A DNA stretch of 64,000 nt, from the NCBI RefSeq assembly GCF_033568475.1, contig NC_133123.1, positions 159,603,753 through 159,667,752 of the forward strand. Reading direction: 5' to 3'. Both the position numbers and the translations under genes were made by a program. Source of the stretch: Henckelia pumila. Its lineage: Eukaryota > Streptophyta > Magnoliopsida > Lamiales > Gesneriaceae. Shown piece by piece: positions 30,871 to 45,769 of this stretch. The notes beneath the pieces were generated by a model, which saw only the letters and a program-made list of their open reading frames with translations, ran no database searches and was not told where the DNA came from. Numbering within the stretch: the first letter of the stretch is position 1; each line of letters starts with the position of its first letter.

Positions 30871-33800
30871 AAACCAAAACATGAAAAAGTTAATGGACAA
30901 AAAACTTATTTTCCCTTTATTAAACATTTATAAAATACATTACATGAACAAATAAAACAAAACCATAACAAATATAATAAATAATCGAAAAAAAAAAAAT
31001 GAAACCTAAACCCAAGATATCTTTGCTACAGTGTTGCACCAAATAGTGCGAGATTGGAGCAAAATACCACAACACTATTTTGGTGTTTTACGCTAAAGTA
31101 ATATTGGATTGGAGATGTACATAGTCTAACTTAATATATAGGCAAACATTCACTCAAAAGTGAATTGAATCTAAATGAGTTAAAAGTCTTTAGTCTCGAT
31201 GATATTATATTTCTTATATACGGGAGAAATGGTGATCAATAGACTCAGTATTTTTATTCTTTCAGTCTCTCTTACTCGATTATATTATAAAAATAAAATA
31301 AAATAAAAACAATCGATATGATGAAGCCAAATACGACCCAACTCGACGTCAATTTCGGGCTCGGCTCAAAGGGAACAATGGAGGATGAAATGGATGCCAA
31401 GAAAAAGGACACTTCATGTTGAATCTGTAACTCAACAAAAGAAAATTTTACCAAATTATCATTCATCACATTTGACTTCTTATAAAGTGGAAGACAAGCC
31501 TTTTCCACTTCTCTGAGTTTGTCTTGCCCATTGCAAATAATTCCAATCCAACCCAGACGCCACGTTGTTTAGGACTTGATTATTAGAAAAAAAGTAATCA
31601 ATTTAATTGATTAGATAAATTAATGAAGTTGAAATAAATTTTACGAAGTTTTGAGAAATCACACTTTCCTTTTTTAGTGATGGCTGCTTTCTCTTTTCAC
31701 CATTTAAAAAATAAAAGAAATAACACTTTCAACTCCAAAGAGCACATCCGAGAAGAGATTAGAACATAAACGAAGTGTCTCTTCATGCACTTTCTTAAAA
31801 TGTCGCTTCGCAATTCACATGCACTCTGTTTTTTCACCATTGATTGACACTTTTTCCCGCAAATGATTGGTATACTAGAGGTAAATAAGATTCTCTTAAA
31901 TTAACCTTTATTCATAATTATAATACCATAAACATATGGGTTAATATCGCATTCGTAAAATATCGATGTTGCTAAAAACTTTTTATGTAAAAAAAAGATC
32001 TATTATATCACGAGTTTTTGAATCTTGAGCACTTACGTCCTCATATTTTGAACACATAACCTCTTATTTAAAAACAATAAGTGTTAATATTCAAATAGTC
32101 TTTTCAACAATCACATGATTTTATATGAGTAGTGTATGCAATTATTCACAGCTATTTACCAACCATACCAACAATCAGACACAAACCTCTTGGTCTAAAG
32201 TCTAATGACACTATGATATTGTTTGACAGAGTTTTTAGGAAGCATTTCACAGTGTTTTCTTAACAAAATTTTCAATTTTTTGTTAAAAAAACTGAAAAAT
32301 GATTTTTAAAAACTCTCATAAACACTGTCTATATATCCCTAAAACAGAACAAATTTCAAGTTCGAGACCCGTTAACCATTGGACTCATTGCTTCCCACAA
32401 ATTTACTATTGGACTCATTAATTATTTATATCATAACCAGGGACTCAACAAAATGATACTCTTAAAAGTAATTTTTTTTTTCAAAATCATACATCAATAT
32501 ATTATTTTTTTCGTCAAAATCACATGATAAATATAATATAGTAAAGATTTGTATGTTAAGTAAATTACTAATTAAATAAGGTTGTTTTGGTTGGTTTAAA
32601 TTCATCTTTATTGATATTAATCCAATCAAATGAATAGTGTTTATTTACGTCACACTGATCAAGACATTAATTATTATAACATATCAATCAAATTATACCA
32701 TTCTATGTCTTAATCATAATATTATTATCTACACAATCTCATCGATCCAACAAACGACCTTATACGAGAAGGTCACAAACCAAGAGACCAAATCCGATCT
32801 ATAAGCATCCCTTGTCTAACAAAGATACGTAATTGACAAGACAATATATGTAATTATCTTAAAAACTGAGGACTTTCGGGTATCTTGACGTAATTTATTG
32901 ATTAACTAATTTGTTTGTTACCTTAATTAGTTGTATAATTATGATTAGTACACTGATTTAGACATTTACCATCCGTTCTGCTTCGCCCAAAAGATGCCTC
33001 CTTTAGTCAATTTGCGTTTGGTTTCGACAATTAATTTAATATTAAGCAGGATTTATTTCGACTTGTCTTTGTCATTATATTCTAATCAAATATGTAAAGT
33101 AAATACAGCTGTGCAGATTTAATGGATTAATGCTTTAATTTCACACATTCGAATTCTGGTCGAGAAAGCAAGTTCACCAATTTTTTTGTTACGTTTTGAA
33201 GGGATAATTGCATATATTACTTATCTTTATGAAATTTCGAAATTATCGAGAACTTTTAATGAAAAAAAAATGTGTTCTATCAACTTTTTCAGTTTTAAAT
33301 ATTGAGCGCACGAACCCCTAAAATCATGTGCCTACAAAGTTGAGTGTGCTTAAGATTTGAAAATGTGGCGAGTTAACAAATCATTTTTCATAAGAATTTT
33401 TTAGCAATCTCGATATTTTATGTCAGTGAAAGAAAATAACAATTTTTTCAATGAAGTATTTACATTTTGTCCTCCCAAAAGTATTTTTGTTTTCTTGATA
33501 TAATTTTTACGGAGTATATTGAAACTAAAACTAGAACAATAAAGCAAAATCTAGTCATTAATACTTAATTAATATTTATGTTGGGCACAATAATTATCTC
33601 TGAAGAAAGAACAATCGAGCTAGGCACCTAAAGCTTGGTTCACGTACAACTTAAAATATTAGAGTTGTGCAACTATTATAGTTTTTTTTTCTAACTAAAA
33701 CTGATAATTGATATAAGAACTAAGATAATATGTTCGATTCTCATGGACTGAAATAAGCGCAAATTTTGAAAAATAAATTGTTGAGGTGTAATAATTGTTT

Positions 33801-34448
33801 TTGCAAAAAATGAGATGGAGACATATTCTAATATGGTTTAAACATATTTTTGGTAAACGGCTACCACAAGTTATAATTTTTCAAGCATTGTTAGTTAACA
33901 AGAAAGGGTAAATTATATATATAAAAAATTTAGTCTGATTTATATTTTATTGCAACTCACCCCAAAAGCAATCGTCATATACACTGTTATGACCTCACAC
34001 TAATTATATTGAAGATAATCGTGGAATAATATTATAAATTTCAGATATGTTTCTGTCTGAACAGTAGCTCCAATATTTCGAAGCTACACAAAGATTAAAA
34101 TATTTATTACTTTTTAACTTTAATTTTAAAAAAGCAACACTTGCTTAAAATGACACTTTCGAATGTGAATCTTAAGTTCCGTCAGCATATCTTAGCTCCA
34201 ATATTACTTCTTTTAGACTCTGGCCATTTCTGGAATATCGGATAAACTCCAATGCTTTAATTTTAAATTTAGGCCGCAATATGATTTCATATTAGTTTTA
34301 TACATACACACACATTATATAATTAGGCTAAGGAAATCTTACTAAAACCTAACTAACTAAACCTATCTATTAGGAATCATTAATAATATTATTATTTTGA
34401 AAGTAGAAATCATTTTTTTTATTTGTATATATTGTATATAAATCAAAA

Positions 34449-34780
34449 GAGTGTTTGCAATCAATAAAAAAATTTATTGTTAGATTTTGACTTAAAAAAA
34501 TCATTATCGTGTGTTTTTTAAACCTATATTATGTGTTAATTTATATTTAACTTAATTGAAATTCAAAAGTTAGTCATATGATGATTATGATTCTCCAAAA
34601 GTGATTATAGTAATAAAAAAAATTAACGCCAAAATCACTATAATCACTTATTTATAAATAACTACTCAGCTTTGATTTTAGCTTTTTACTTTTGATTTTA
34701 GCTTTTTCTTCATTTTTCATAATTTATAAGTTTAATCACTTATAAAAAAAACATATTTTTTTTACAAACACTCTCTAAAT
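34449..34780. mobile_element. MITE-like element with GAGTGTTTG ends
   Basis: The left end GAGTGTTTGCAATC and right end ACAAACACTC are inverted. Inside, AGTGATTATAG and CTATAATCACTT words pair again, and the element ends in A/T homopolymers. Ends of this type are common in plant MITEs. No target duplication was resolved. Confidence 0.45.
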
Positions 34781-35615
34781 ATGAATATCTAAATATTATA
34801 TATAAAAATAAATTTGTTCGATATAGGGAAAATTACATTTTTTTTTCATGTAGTTTACACATTTTCTTTTCTGATTAGTGGTCATGTTGTCAGACCATTT
34901 ACGGTTTTTAGTCTACTACATTTTTTTTTTCAATTTTATAATTTTTAATAAAATATTTAGCTAACTTTGAAAAATGATGATGTAAGATATGATGTGTTTT
35001 CGATGTGTTTGATATCACATCATTACTCCGATCCGGGAATAAAAGATTAAAATGAAGAGAGAGATTAGTGTCTAAAATCTGGAATTTTCCGACATGATGA
35101 CCAAATTGATAAACATGCACATTACGAGAAAAAAGATACAATTTCATCCGTCAGTATATGTTAATTAATTATCAAGTTGACCATAAGATGCTTTTGTTTC
35201 AAAATTAAGACGAGTAAATAATAAATTGACTACTTTGATGCTGAGAATATTGTATCCAACTGCTTATTATCTACAATTAATAATTATACTAAGAACTGCT
35301 AGATAATAAAAATCAATATTGTATAACTTTTTTTTGGTCCTGAGAATATTGTGTTCCAACTGTTTATTACTTACAAGTTACAACTGTTTTTTCCTCTCCC
35401 TCCAAAAAAAAAGAAAGAAAGAAGAACTGCTAGATAATAAAAGTCAATATCGTATAAATTTGTCGGGACCAAGTCTATTATTTCAATATATATATATATA
35501 TATTTGATATTCCACACACAAATTAATTTAATATATAAAAATAACTTATCACCACTGTTGAGCTTGACTCTATGTAAATGACCTGTGGGAATGAATAAAC
35601 TGCAACAAGCTAGAA

Positions 35616-36007
35616 GACAACTTGAGCATGAGAGGGATATCTTTATAGGATCATAACATCGTGATATATACATTAATTCAGAAACTGAAGTTAATTGAAA
35701 TATTTTTGGTTTTTTTTTTTTTTTTTCATCACTAAAACCCACTACCGAGTTTTAATGGTCGCGGATCAGATGAGAAAATATGGTTGGGCAGCTGAAAATT
35801 CTTATATATATGACAACTTGAGCATGAGAGGGATATCTTTATAGGATCATAACATCGTGATATATACATTAATTCAGAAACTGAAGTTAATTGAAATATT
35901 TTTGGTTTTTTTTTTTTTTTTGCATTACTAAAACCCACTACCGAGTTTTAATGGTCGCGAATCAGATGAAAAAATATGGTTGGGCAGCTGAAAATTCCTA
36001 TATATAT
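35616..36007. repeat. 196-bp tandem duplication
   Basis: Two head-to-tail copies start GACAACTTGAGCATGAGAGG at 35616 and 35812. They differ at only a few positions, including the length of an internal T run, so the duplication is recent relative to its surroundings. Confidence 0.93.
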
Positions 36008-38441
36008 ATATTCAAGCTTGTAAATATAGATCGAACTACAAAATTCAATTTCGAAATTGAAATCATTTTGTTTCTTAATAATTTCTCCTAAATTTGCTGA
36101 CTCAATGTCCTATATCTAAAGCTATATTTGACATGACCTTAGTCGACGTTGTAGGGTATTGTTGTCCGGTCAATGGTTGATGATAATAAATATATTGGAA
36201 TATCCCAACCAATGCATTTGAAAATAAATAGTCTCAAATTTTAAGAAAAATGACTAATATTTTTTGGTGTCATGTCTGTCTTTTGTCTTTTAGGCTTCCT
36301 TATGTCTTGCATTTTTCTGTAGATTTCTTTGAGGGTTGACGTTGTTCATATTTAAAATGAAAATATATATTTTTGAGATAAAAAAAATATCTGATAAAAA
36401 ATTCATTTTATAAATTTGATTCATGAGACGTTCTTATGAAATTTTTGTGTAAATTTTATTTTTACACCCTCATCTTAAATTTAGGCCTCTTATACATATT
36501 TCAATAGATAGATAATGTTATTTTTATGAATAAAACACAGGGTTGGGTTTATTGGTTATAATTTACTCTATATATGAAATTGATGACCAAATTACAAACT
36601 ATCGTGTTTTTTACATTTATAGTGATCACTAGTATGTCACTCAAACAAGAGAAGAATATATTCGTTAAACACAAAATTTCATGACACAGTTTTATGGATA
36701 AATTTTGTAAGACGAATCTTTCAATTGTGTCATTCATGATAAAATACTACTTTTAATGAAATAAGTATTACTTTTTTTTAATACGGAAACGACCACACGG
36801 TTGACCCGTCTTACAAAAGATTTATTCGTTGAATTAAAATATCGAATCCAAGTGGTTGACAAATATACTTATTGTATGACGATTTAATACGACATGCTCA
36901 CACCCTTGACGATCATATAAGCTAAGACTAGAATTAGTGTGTCATTATGGATCGACACGAAATTATAAACCATAGACTAGCTAGAATCAACATGTCACGA
37001 CTTAAATTCATGTCATGTTGCCGAAAGGTTTTTGCTAGGTCAAGTACATTATTGTTTCCTATATACAATAATTTCAATGTTTTAATTATCCTAAACCATA
37101 TATCCTATGATCTTCATGAGTCATAATTAATTCATAGACAAATCAATCAATTTCATGTTACCAGGTGCCATGCATTTATGTGCCAGTGTAAATTGTGGGT
37201 CAAACGAGTCAATAAAAAAAAAGGAAAAAGAAAAAGGAAATATTTAATAAAAAAATTGTTTACTAAAAAAAAGTACAGGTTTTTCTGAAATAACCCAAAT
37301 AAAGTATGCTATTACTAAGTCGAATCCAAAAATTGTCATTAGGGGCTAAGGAAGGAAGGCCCAAATCATATCGGAACAGGTATTGCTTGGCCCAAACTTT
37401 CTCTGAGATATTAGTGGCCCATAATTTTTACACTTCATGGCTCAAGCATGCACGATGCAATCCGGCCCAAAATCTCCCTACAATAATTTTGATATTTTGA
37501 TTTTTGGTGTAATTCTGTACTGGTTTGATTTGGGTTTTAAATAATTAGAGTTAAAAAATAATTATTTATTCTTTATCATTTAATTATTATTTTATCATTC
37601 ATCGTCTCATTGCACAGCCAAACATTAGATTTTTATTACCACAATTAAAAAAAGTTCTCTCTTCAAAATTTTGTAGGGCTCGATCGAATTTTTTATTTTA
37701 TTTTATTTTTTTAGAAATCCAAGTGAGCCGATAGTATTTGTTATTATTGTAGTATGTGTGATCTACAACCGTTAATTTTTCGTGTGTACTGATAAACCAT
37801 GAAACTAGTGTACTAGTTTGCAAGTCATGCTAACCAGGTAAACTACGCGTGTGACCTTTATTGATATTATATTACTTACACCAATAAAATTTCAAATAAA
37901 TACACATCCCAAATTACAAAAATTCATTTTCTCTTGAATTTTTTTTTAAAAAAAATGTACTTCACAAGATATGCCCCTTATGAAATTACATAAACCAATG
38001 ACAAATAAAAAAAATAAAATAATTTACACAAATTCACCAATTTGGCTTCACAAAATACCCCAACGAAATGACAAAAATCCAAGATCTCTATAAAAAAAAA
38101 AAAGTCACAAAATGAAAGAATATTCTAGAAAATATAACATATATTTATTTTACATAAATATTCATTATATTAAAATATTACAAATGCATATAATTTATGC
38201 TCTATGCATCAAAATCCCCCCTCATTACACTTTCCCCTCTAAGTGTCAATTTAATAAATTAAACATAACCATTGAGCACAACGTGGGGAGCTCAATCTTG
38301 AAAATGAATTCCAATTCCTTAATTTCCACAACGTGGAGGCTACCACCCATTGGCCTCTCCTACTTTATTATAATTATTATATCTTTTATAATATCAAATT
38401 AATTACCAATTTTCCAAAATTCTTACATTCCCTTTAAAATG

Positions 38442-38449
38442 TATATATA
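38442..38449 (+). promoter_or_regulatory. TATA box of the endoglucanase gene
   Basis: TATATATA lies 56 bp before the start codon at 38506. Transcription starting about 30 bp downstream would give a leader of about 30 nt, normal for a plant gene. Confidence 0.6.
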
Positions 38450-38460
38450 TGTCACATTAG

Positions 38461-41298
<2,838 letters not shown>

Positions 41299-41805
41299 CA
41301 CAAATCTTGATAAAAATTTTAAACATATATAATTTGATGCCCATGATTTTGGATTGAGTTTCTTAACATTTTTCTTCTTGTTATGATGCTGAAAAGTGGA
41401 TGAAATGTCATGATAATTAAGAGACTGTATATGTAATGAAATGCTTGGATTCACTGATCATATATCCATTCATATACTCCGGTGCATTTCATTTGAAATT
41501 CGTTCTTTCGAATGAATTTTTATTGTTTAGATAACTTAGATGAAAGATATTCAAATTCATCTCTTGCTTATTTTTTTAGGCGCTTGTGGTTCTCAAATAT
41601 TCACAATCAAATATTGACTTAAAACGAAATCAATCCTATACGGCTGTTTTTTTTCCCTTATCCTAGGATCAATTGATAATATAATATTGTCCAAAAAATT
41701 AATAATTTTAATGAAATTGCATATAATAAAATATAAAAATTATTGATTTAAGAAGGCGATATTTTGTTTATACCTTCTCTTGATTAGCATAAACAACAAA
41801 TGGGA
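41299..41805. other. 3' flank of the endoglucanase gene
   Basis: The AT-rich 3' UTR and spacer; AATGAAATGCTT near 41440 could serve polyadenylation. Nothing else was seen. Confidence 0.5.
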
Positions 41806-41814
41806 ATCTAAATA

Positions 41815-43309
41815 GAGTTACTTGCACCAAACACCCCTGTGAAATATTGAAAATGCACACTTCTCTCCTGTGAAATTTTAATAGGCATCTTCAACCCTAA
41901 CCTTTTAAAAAATTAGCACACTCGACCCTTCAGATGAGTGATTGTTGCGCACGCACCCCTCATGCGACTGAGCAAAGATTTTGATAATTTTTTTTTGCAC
42001 CAAATACCCCTATAAAATATAAAAAATGCATATTTGACCTCTGTGAAAATAATTTTTAAATCTATTCAAACCATAATACACAATTTTTTATTAAAATCTA
42101 ATTATAAAATATTTAGTAAACACTTTTTGTTTTATTAATTTTATTTTTAATTTTAAATTTATTATGATTATATAATTATTTTCTAAAAAATATTATTATT
42201 TTATCTTATTATCATTATTTTATTAAACTTTCTTCTAGTTTCCAACTTTTTCATTAAACATGTATTCATAAACAAGTATTTAAATAATTTCAAGTACTAA
42301 AATATTGAAATAAACCGATAAGTTTAAACATATTACTTTTTCGATTTAGGACTATATATTATTGAACCAAAATTTAATTTTTTTGAGAATATGCATTGCA
42401 CAATTTGTAATAAATAATAAAAAAAATAACATGCTTATATAATTCTAAATCGAAAAAGTAACATTCATGAACTTATCATTTGGTTCAATATTTTGGTATT
42501 TTTAGATATTTAAATCTTTATTTATGAATCATGTTTAATGAAAAAGTTGAAAACACGAAATAATTTGATAAAATAATGATAACGAGATAAAGTAATAATT
42601 TTTTTAGAAATAAATTAAAAAGTATAAATTTAAATTAAAAAATTAAAATAAATAAAATTAAAAATGTTTGAAAAAATATTTTATAATTAAATCCTAATAA
42701 ATATTGTGTATTATTATTTAATGCAAATTATGCAATGCATTTTAAAAAATTTAGATTTTGGTTTAAAAATCTATAATCCTAAATTGAAAAGTAATATGCA
42801 TGAAATTATCATTTTGATTTAATATTTTGGTACTTTTAGGTATTTAAATCTTGTTTATGAATGCATTTTTAATTGAAAAGTTGGGAAACAAAAAAAAAGT
42901 TTAATAAAATAATGATAACAAGATAAAATAATAATATTTTTTAAAAAATAACTATATAATCATAATAAATTTAAAATTAAAAATAAAATTAATAAAACAA
43001 AAAGTGTTTGCTAATATTTTATAATTAGATTTTAATAAAAATAATGTATTATGAGTTGAATAGATTTAAAAATTATTTTTACGATAGTCAAATATGCATT
43101 TTTATTATTTCACAGGGGTATTTGGTGCAAAAAAAATTTCAAAATCTTTGCTCAGTCGCATGAGGAGCGCGTGCGCAACAATCACTCATCTGAATGGACG
43201 AGTGTGCTAATTTTTTAAAAGATTGGGGTTGAAGATGTCTATTAAAATTTCACAGGGAAGAAATGTGCATTTTTCAATATTTCACAGGGGTGTTTGGTGC
43301 AAATAACTC
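41815..43309. mobile_element. Large foldback element, 1.5 kb, nearly all inverted repeat
   Basis: Left end GAGTTACTTGCACCAAACACC and right end GGTGTTTGGTGCAAATAACTC mirror each other. The match continues inward for hundreds of bases (ATGAGTGATTGTTGCGCACG against CGTGCGCAACAATCACTCAT). Flanks ATCTAAATA and ACCTGAATA agree at 7 of 9 positions, suggesting a decayed 9-bp duplication and hence a Mutator-type origin. The interior contains a related AT-rich module of about 330 bp three times, once inverted (about 42050-42350) and twice direct (about 42440-42720 and 42785-43060). There is no coding capacity. Confidence 0.75.
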
Positions 43310-43626
43310 ACCTGAATATTTAAAACTTCAAGAAATGCCATATTTCAAATTATGGGTTTTCTTCACTTTCCTTTTTAGTTTTATTTATGTCTTCTATATT
43401 TAAGAAGAAAGATTCTTGGACAAAGGAGATGTTAAAAGCCAAAGAAGTGGACAACATACCAAATAAAGTGAATTTTTGTGAGGTCAATGTGATACTAATT
43501 GTCTAATTTGGTATTACAGGCATGGCCATCAATGTTTTGCCACCCCAAGAATACTTGACAAATGCAAATAAAAATAAAAATAAAAATAAAAATAAAAATA
43601 AAAATAAAAATAAAAATAAAAATAAA

Positions 43627-43714
<88 letters not shown>

Positions 43715-43924
43715 TCGCATAATAAAATGTAGTAAAACTTTAAAATAATTATGTTTATATAAACAATGAAATATGATAATACATCTAAATAATATTAGGT
43801 GGAATAAATTTTCCATCTTGGCATGGTATCATTTCATTGAATTATTACAAGAATTATTTGATTTTGAAGTTGGATAATAAAATAGACTTATATTTTGTAA
43901 TTAGATTAATTTGTTTCGGCTATA

Positions 43925-43958
<34 letters not shown>

Positions 43959-44216
43959 TTATTTTGATATTTAGCATTCCTCATTCCCGATATATAGTAA
44001 TTGGGTCAACTATTCTATGAATGTAAAAACTGGTCACTTGTTATTTTTTTGTTTTTTGTTTTCCAAAATTAAATCATTCGAACCATTTTAATTAAGTTTC
44101 AATTTGACCAACATCGATGATCCAAAGTCCAAACACCCAGTCAATTACTCGGTAAAATAGGCATGATCTCAGTTTAATCAAATTGAAATTATTTATTTTA
44201 AGAGCAACGCTACATG
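43310..44216. other. Spacer with long microsatellites
   Basis: No gene was seen. It includes the compound repeat at 43563-43714 and a (TA)n run at about 43922-43955. Confidence 0.6.
43563..43714. repeat. Compound microsatellite (AAAAAT)n then (AAT)n
   Basis: About 65 bp of AAAAAT units pass directly into about 87 bp of AAT units. Open frames here encode only Asn/Lys or Tyr/Phe runs and are not genes. Confidence 0.97.
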
Positions 44217-44861
44217 TAGTGGTGTGCATTAAACGGTTCAAACCGAAAAAACCGACCAGATCGTAAATTTTGATTTTTTTATTCGGTTTAAATGGTTTTT
44301 CGATCGGTTCTGATTTTGATTTTTTATAACTTTGATTTTTCGGTCCGGTCTACAACTTTGAATTTTAAAAAACCAAAAAAACCGAACCGACCATTTAAAA
44401 TATAACAAATAATAAAAATAATTAATATATGTTCTTTTCATTAGGTTTTTCAGATTTGCCTCCTTTCTTCTTTACTTTTCACCGTTAATCCCTAACTTGA
44501 TAACCGTCCATCGTTATATTTATTATTATTTTATTTTGATATCTATAAGATAACTAACAAATTGATCACAAAAATCATAGTTATGCCTATTTTTATTACT
44601 TAATTTTGATGTTTTAAGATAATCAAAAATTTGTTTTGATCACTGTTTTTTATTATATTTATTTTAAATAATTTAACATACAACTTCATTTATAAGTCAA
44701 ATTGTTACTCAAATCGTAATAATCGAAACCGTAATAAAAATAACCAAACCAAACCGAAATAAAATGGTTTGGTTTAGGATTAGGAATTTGAAAAACCGTA
44801 GACCGAAACACCGGACCGAAATTTGTTAAAACCAAACCAAACCGACCATTGCACACCCCTA
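44217..44861. mobile_element. Non-autonomous hAT-type element, 645 bp
   Basis: A perfect 8-bp target duplication GCTACATG (44209-44216, 44862-44869) flanks inverted ends TAGTGGTGTGCA and TGCACACCCCTA. The arms are rich in AACCGA/TCGGTT words (44232-44395 and 44720-44848) and the core is AT-rich without coding capacity. The superfamily is inferred from the 8-bp duplication and end sequence. Confidence 0.85.
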
Positions 44862-45697
44862 GCTACATGTACAACCAAATTTGTACAACAATTTTTACAC
44901 TACAAAAAATTCAATACAAAATTTTAATTTATCAAATCTCACGATACATTGAATGCAAAATATCACGATATCATATCAAAATCTCACGAGATAATAACAA
45001 AATATCACGACATAATTGTTGTAAATATCGTTGTACGATATATTGGTTGTACCTCTAGCATTATTCTTATTTTAATTCAGTTTTGATCAAGAATAATTTT
45101 TATACAATCTCTTCAAAATTTATATATGATTCTAGGAATTGGAATTACATGATATATACACAGTATACTAGCAGATTGTTACACACACGACGCGTATGTT
45201 ATGTAAAAAAAAATAAAAATAGTAAAATAGTATTTTTTTTAAAAATTGAACTAATATGAGATAAAATAAAATAAATTATAAAAGAAAAGAAAAGAGAATA
45301 AAATTTTTATTATAAATTCAATATTAAGATGTAATTAACTTATTTCAATTTTTTTTTTGCCATTAATTTTATCTGTTAATGCCACTCTTTTCCATTTTTC
45401 TCTTATGTGATCCACAAAAGCATTCAAATCAAAAAAGTTTTCACCAAAAATCACCAATTTTATTAATTTACATATTTTTTTTTATAAAACTCTATTTAAT
45501 TTATTTTTATATTTGTCACTCGCAATAGTAGTGTGTGTATATATAATGTCTTTACCTTTTATGCGTATAATATAATGGATATATATGATTCTGGTTTTTT
45601 CGTGGTTGATTGTCTGAATTCAACGTAAGAATCCAACAGCTCTCTCTCTCTGCCGGCGTGCCAATTTGTCTCATTCTCCCCAAACTCCGCCTCCATT
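44862..45697. other. Spacer upstream of the glucosaminidase gene
   Basis: AT-rich sequence with repeated TCTCACGA/ATATCACGA words (44930-45040) and many A/T homopolymers. No gene was seen. Confidence 0.55.
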
Positions 45698-45699
45698 TT

Positions 45700-45705
45700 T
45701 ATATA
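45700..45705 (+). promoter_or_regulatory. Possible TATA box of the glucosaminidase gene
   Basis: TTTTTATATACA lies about 70 bp before the chosen start codon, downstream of a CT-rich tract (CTCTCTCTCTC at 45641). Spacing is normal for a plant promoter. Confidence 0.4.
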
Positions 45706-45769
45706 CAATGATCGGCACCCCTTCGAATCATCACCCACTGTTTCGAATCCTTTCTACGCTTCCTCAACA

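Larger units (their letters stand above)
19387..30924. mobile_element. Mutator-type foldback element, split by two later insertions
   Basis: The ends are bounded by a 9-bp duplication TTTATTAAA (19387-19395 and 30916-30924). Terminal inverted repeats read GGAAAAATAAGTTTTTT on the left and its counterpart AAAAAACTTATTTTCCC on the right. The left arm (19396 to about 19540) has a mirror arm that begins at about 19553, is interrupted by the copia element (19615-29950), resumes at 29951, is interrupted again by a second foldback (30002-30870), and finishes at 30871-30915. Without the insertions it would be about 0.3 kb of near-perfect hairpin. The 9-bp duplication points to a Mutator-type MITE. 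Confidence 0.75.
30925..38440. other. Long gene-poor AT-rich region with small repeats
   Basis: No exon series, tRNA or other RNA gene was recognised in 7.5 kb. Seen: a hairpin MITE-like piece at 31021-31097 (TGCACCAAATAGTG against CACTATTTTGGTG), a foldback at 34449-34780 and a tandem duplication at 35616-36007 (both listed), and (AT)n near 35484-35502. There is also an older duplication of about 110-120 bp (35236-35325 against 35339-35458, sharing AACTGCTAGATAATAAAA). A decayed gag-less repeat with TGTAAGACGAATC and ACCCGTCTTACA words lies near 36700-36830. Four GGCCCA words cluster at 37359-37468 without an associated gene. Confidence 0.55.

Noticed and set aside
37359-37468. Four GGCCCA words resembling site II promoter elements
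   Set aside because: The nearest gene start is over 1 kb away with its own TATA box, and no transcript unit is evident here.
43522-43816. Open frames on both strands rich in Asn/Lys or Tyr/Phe
   Set aside because: They are translations of the AAAAAT/AAT microsatellite.
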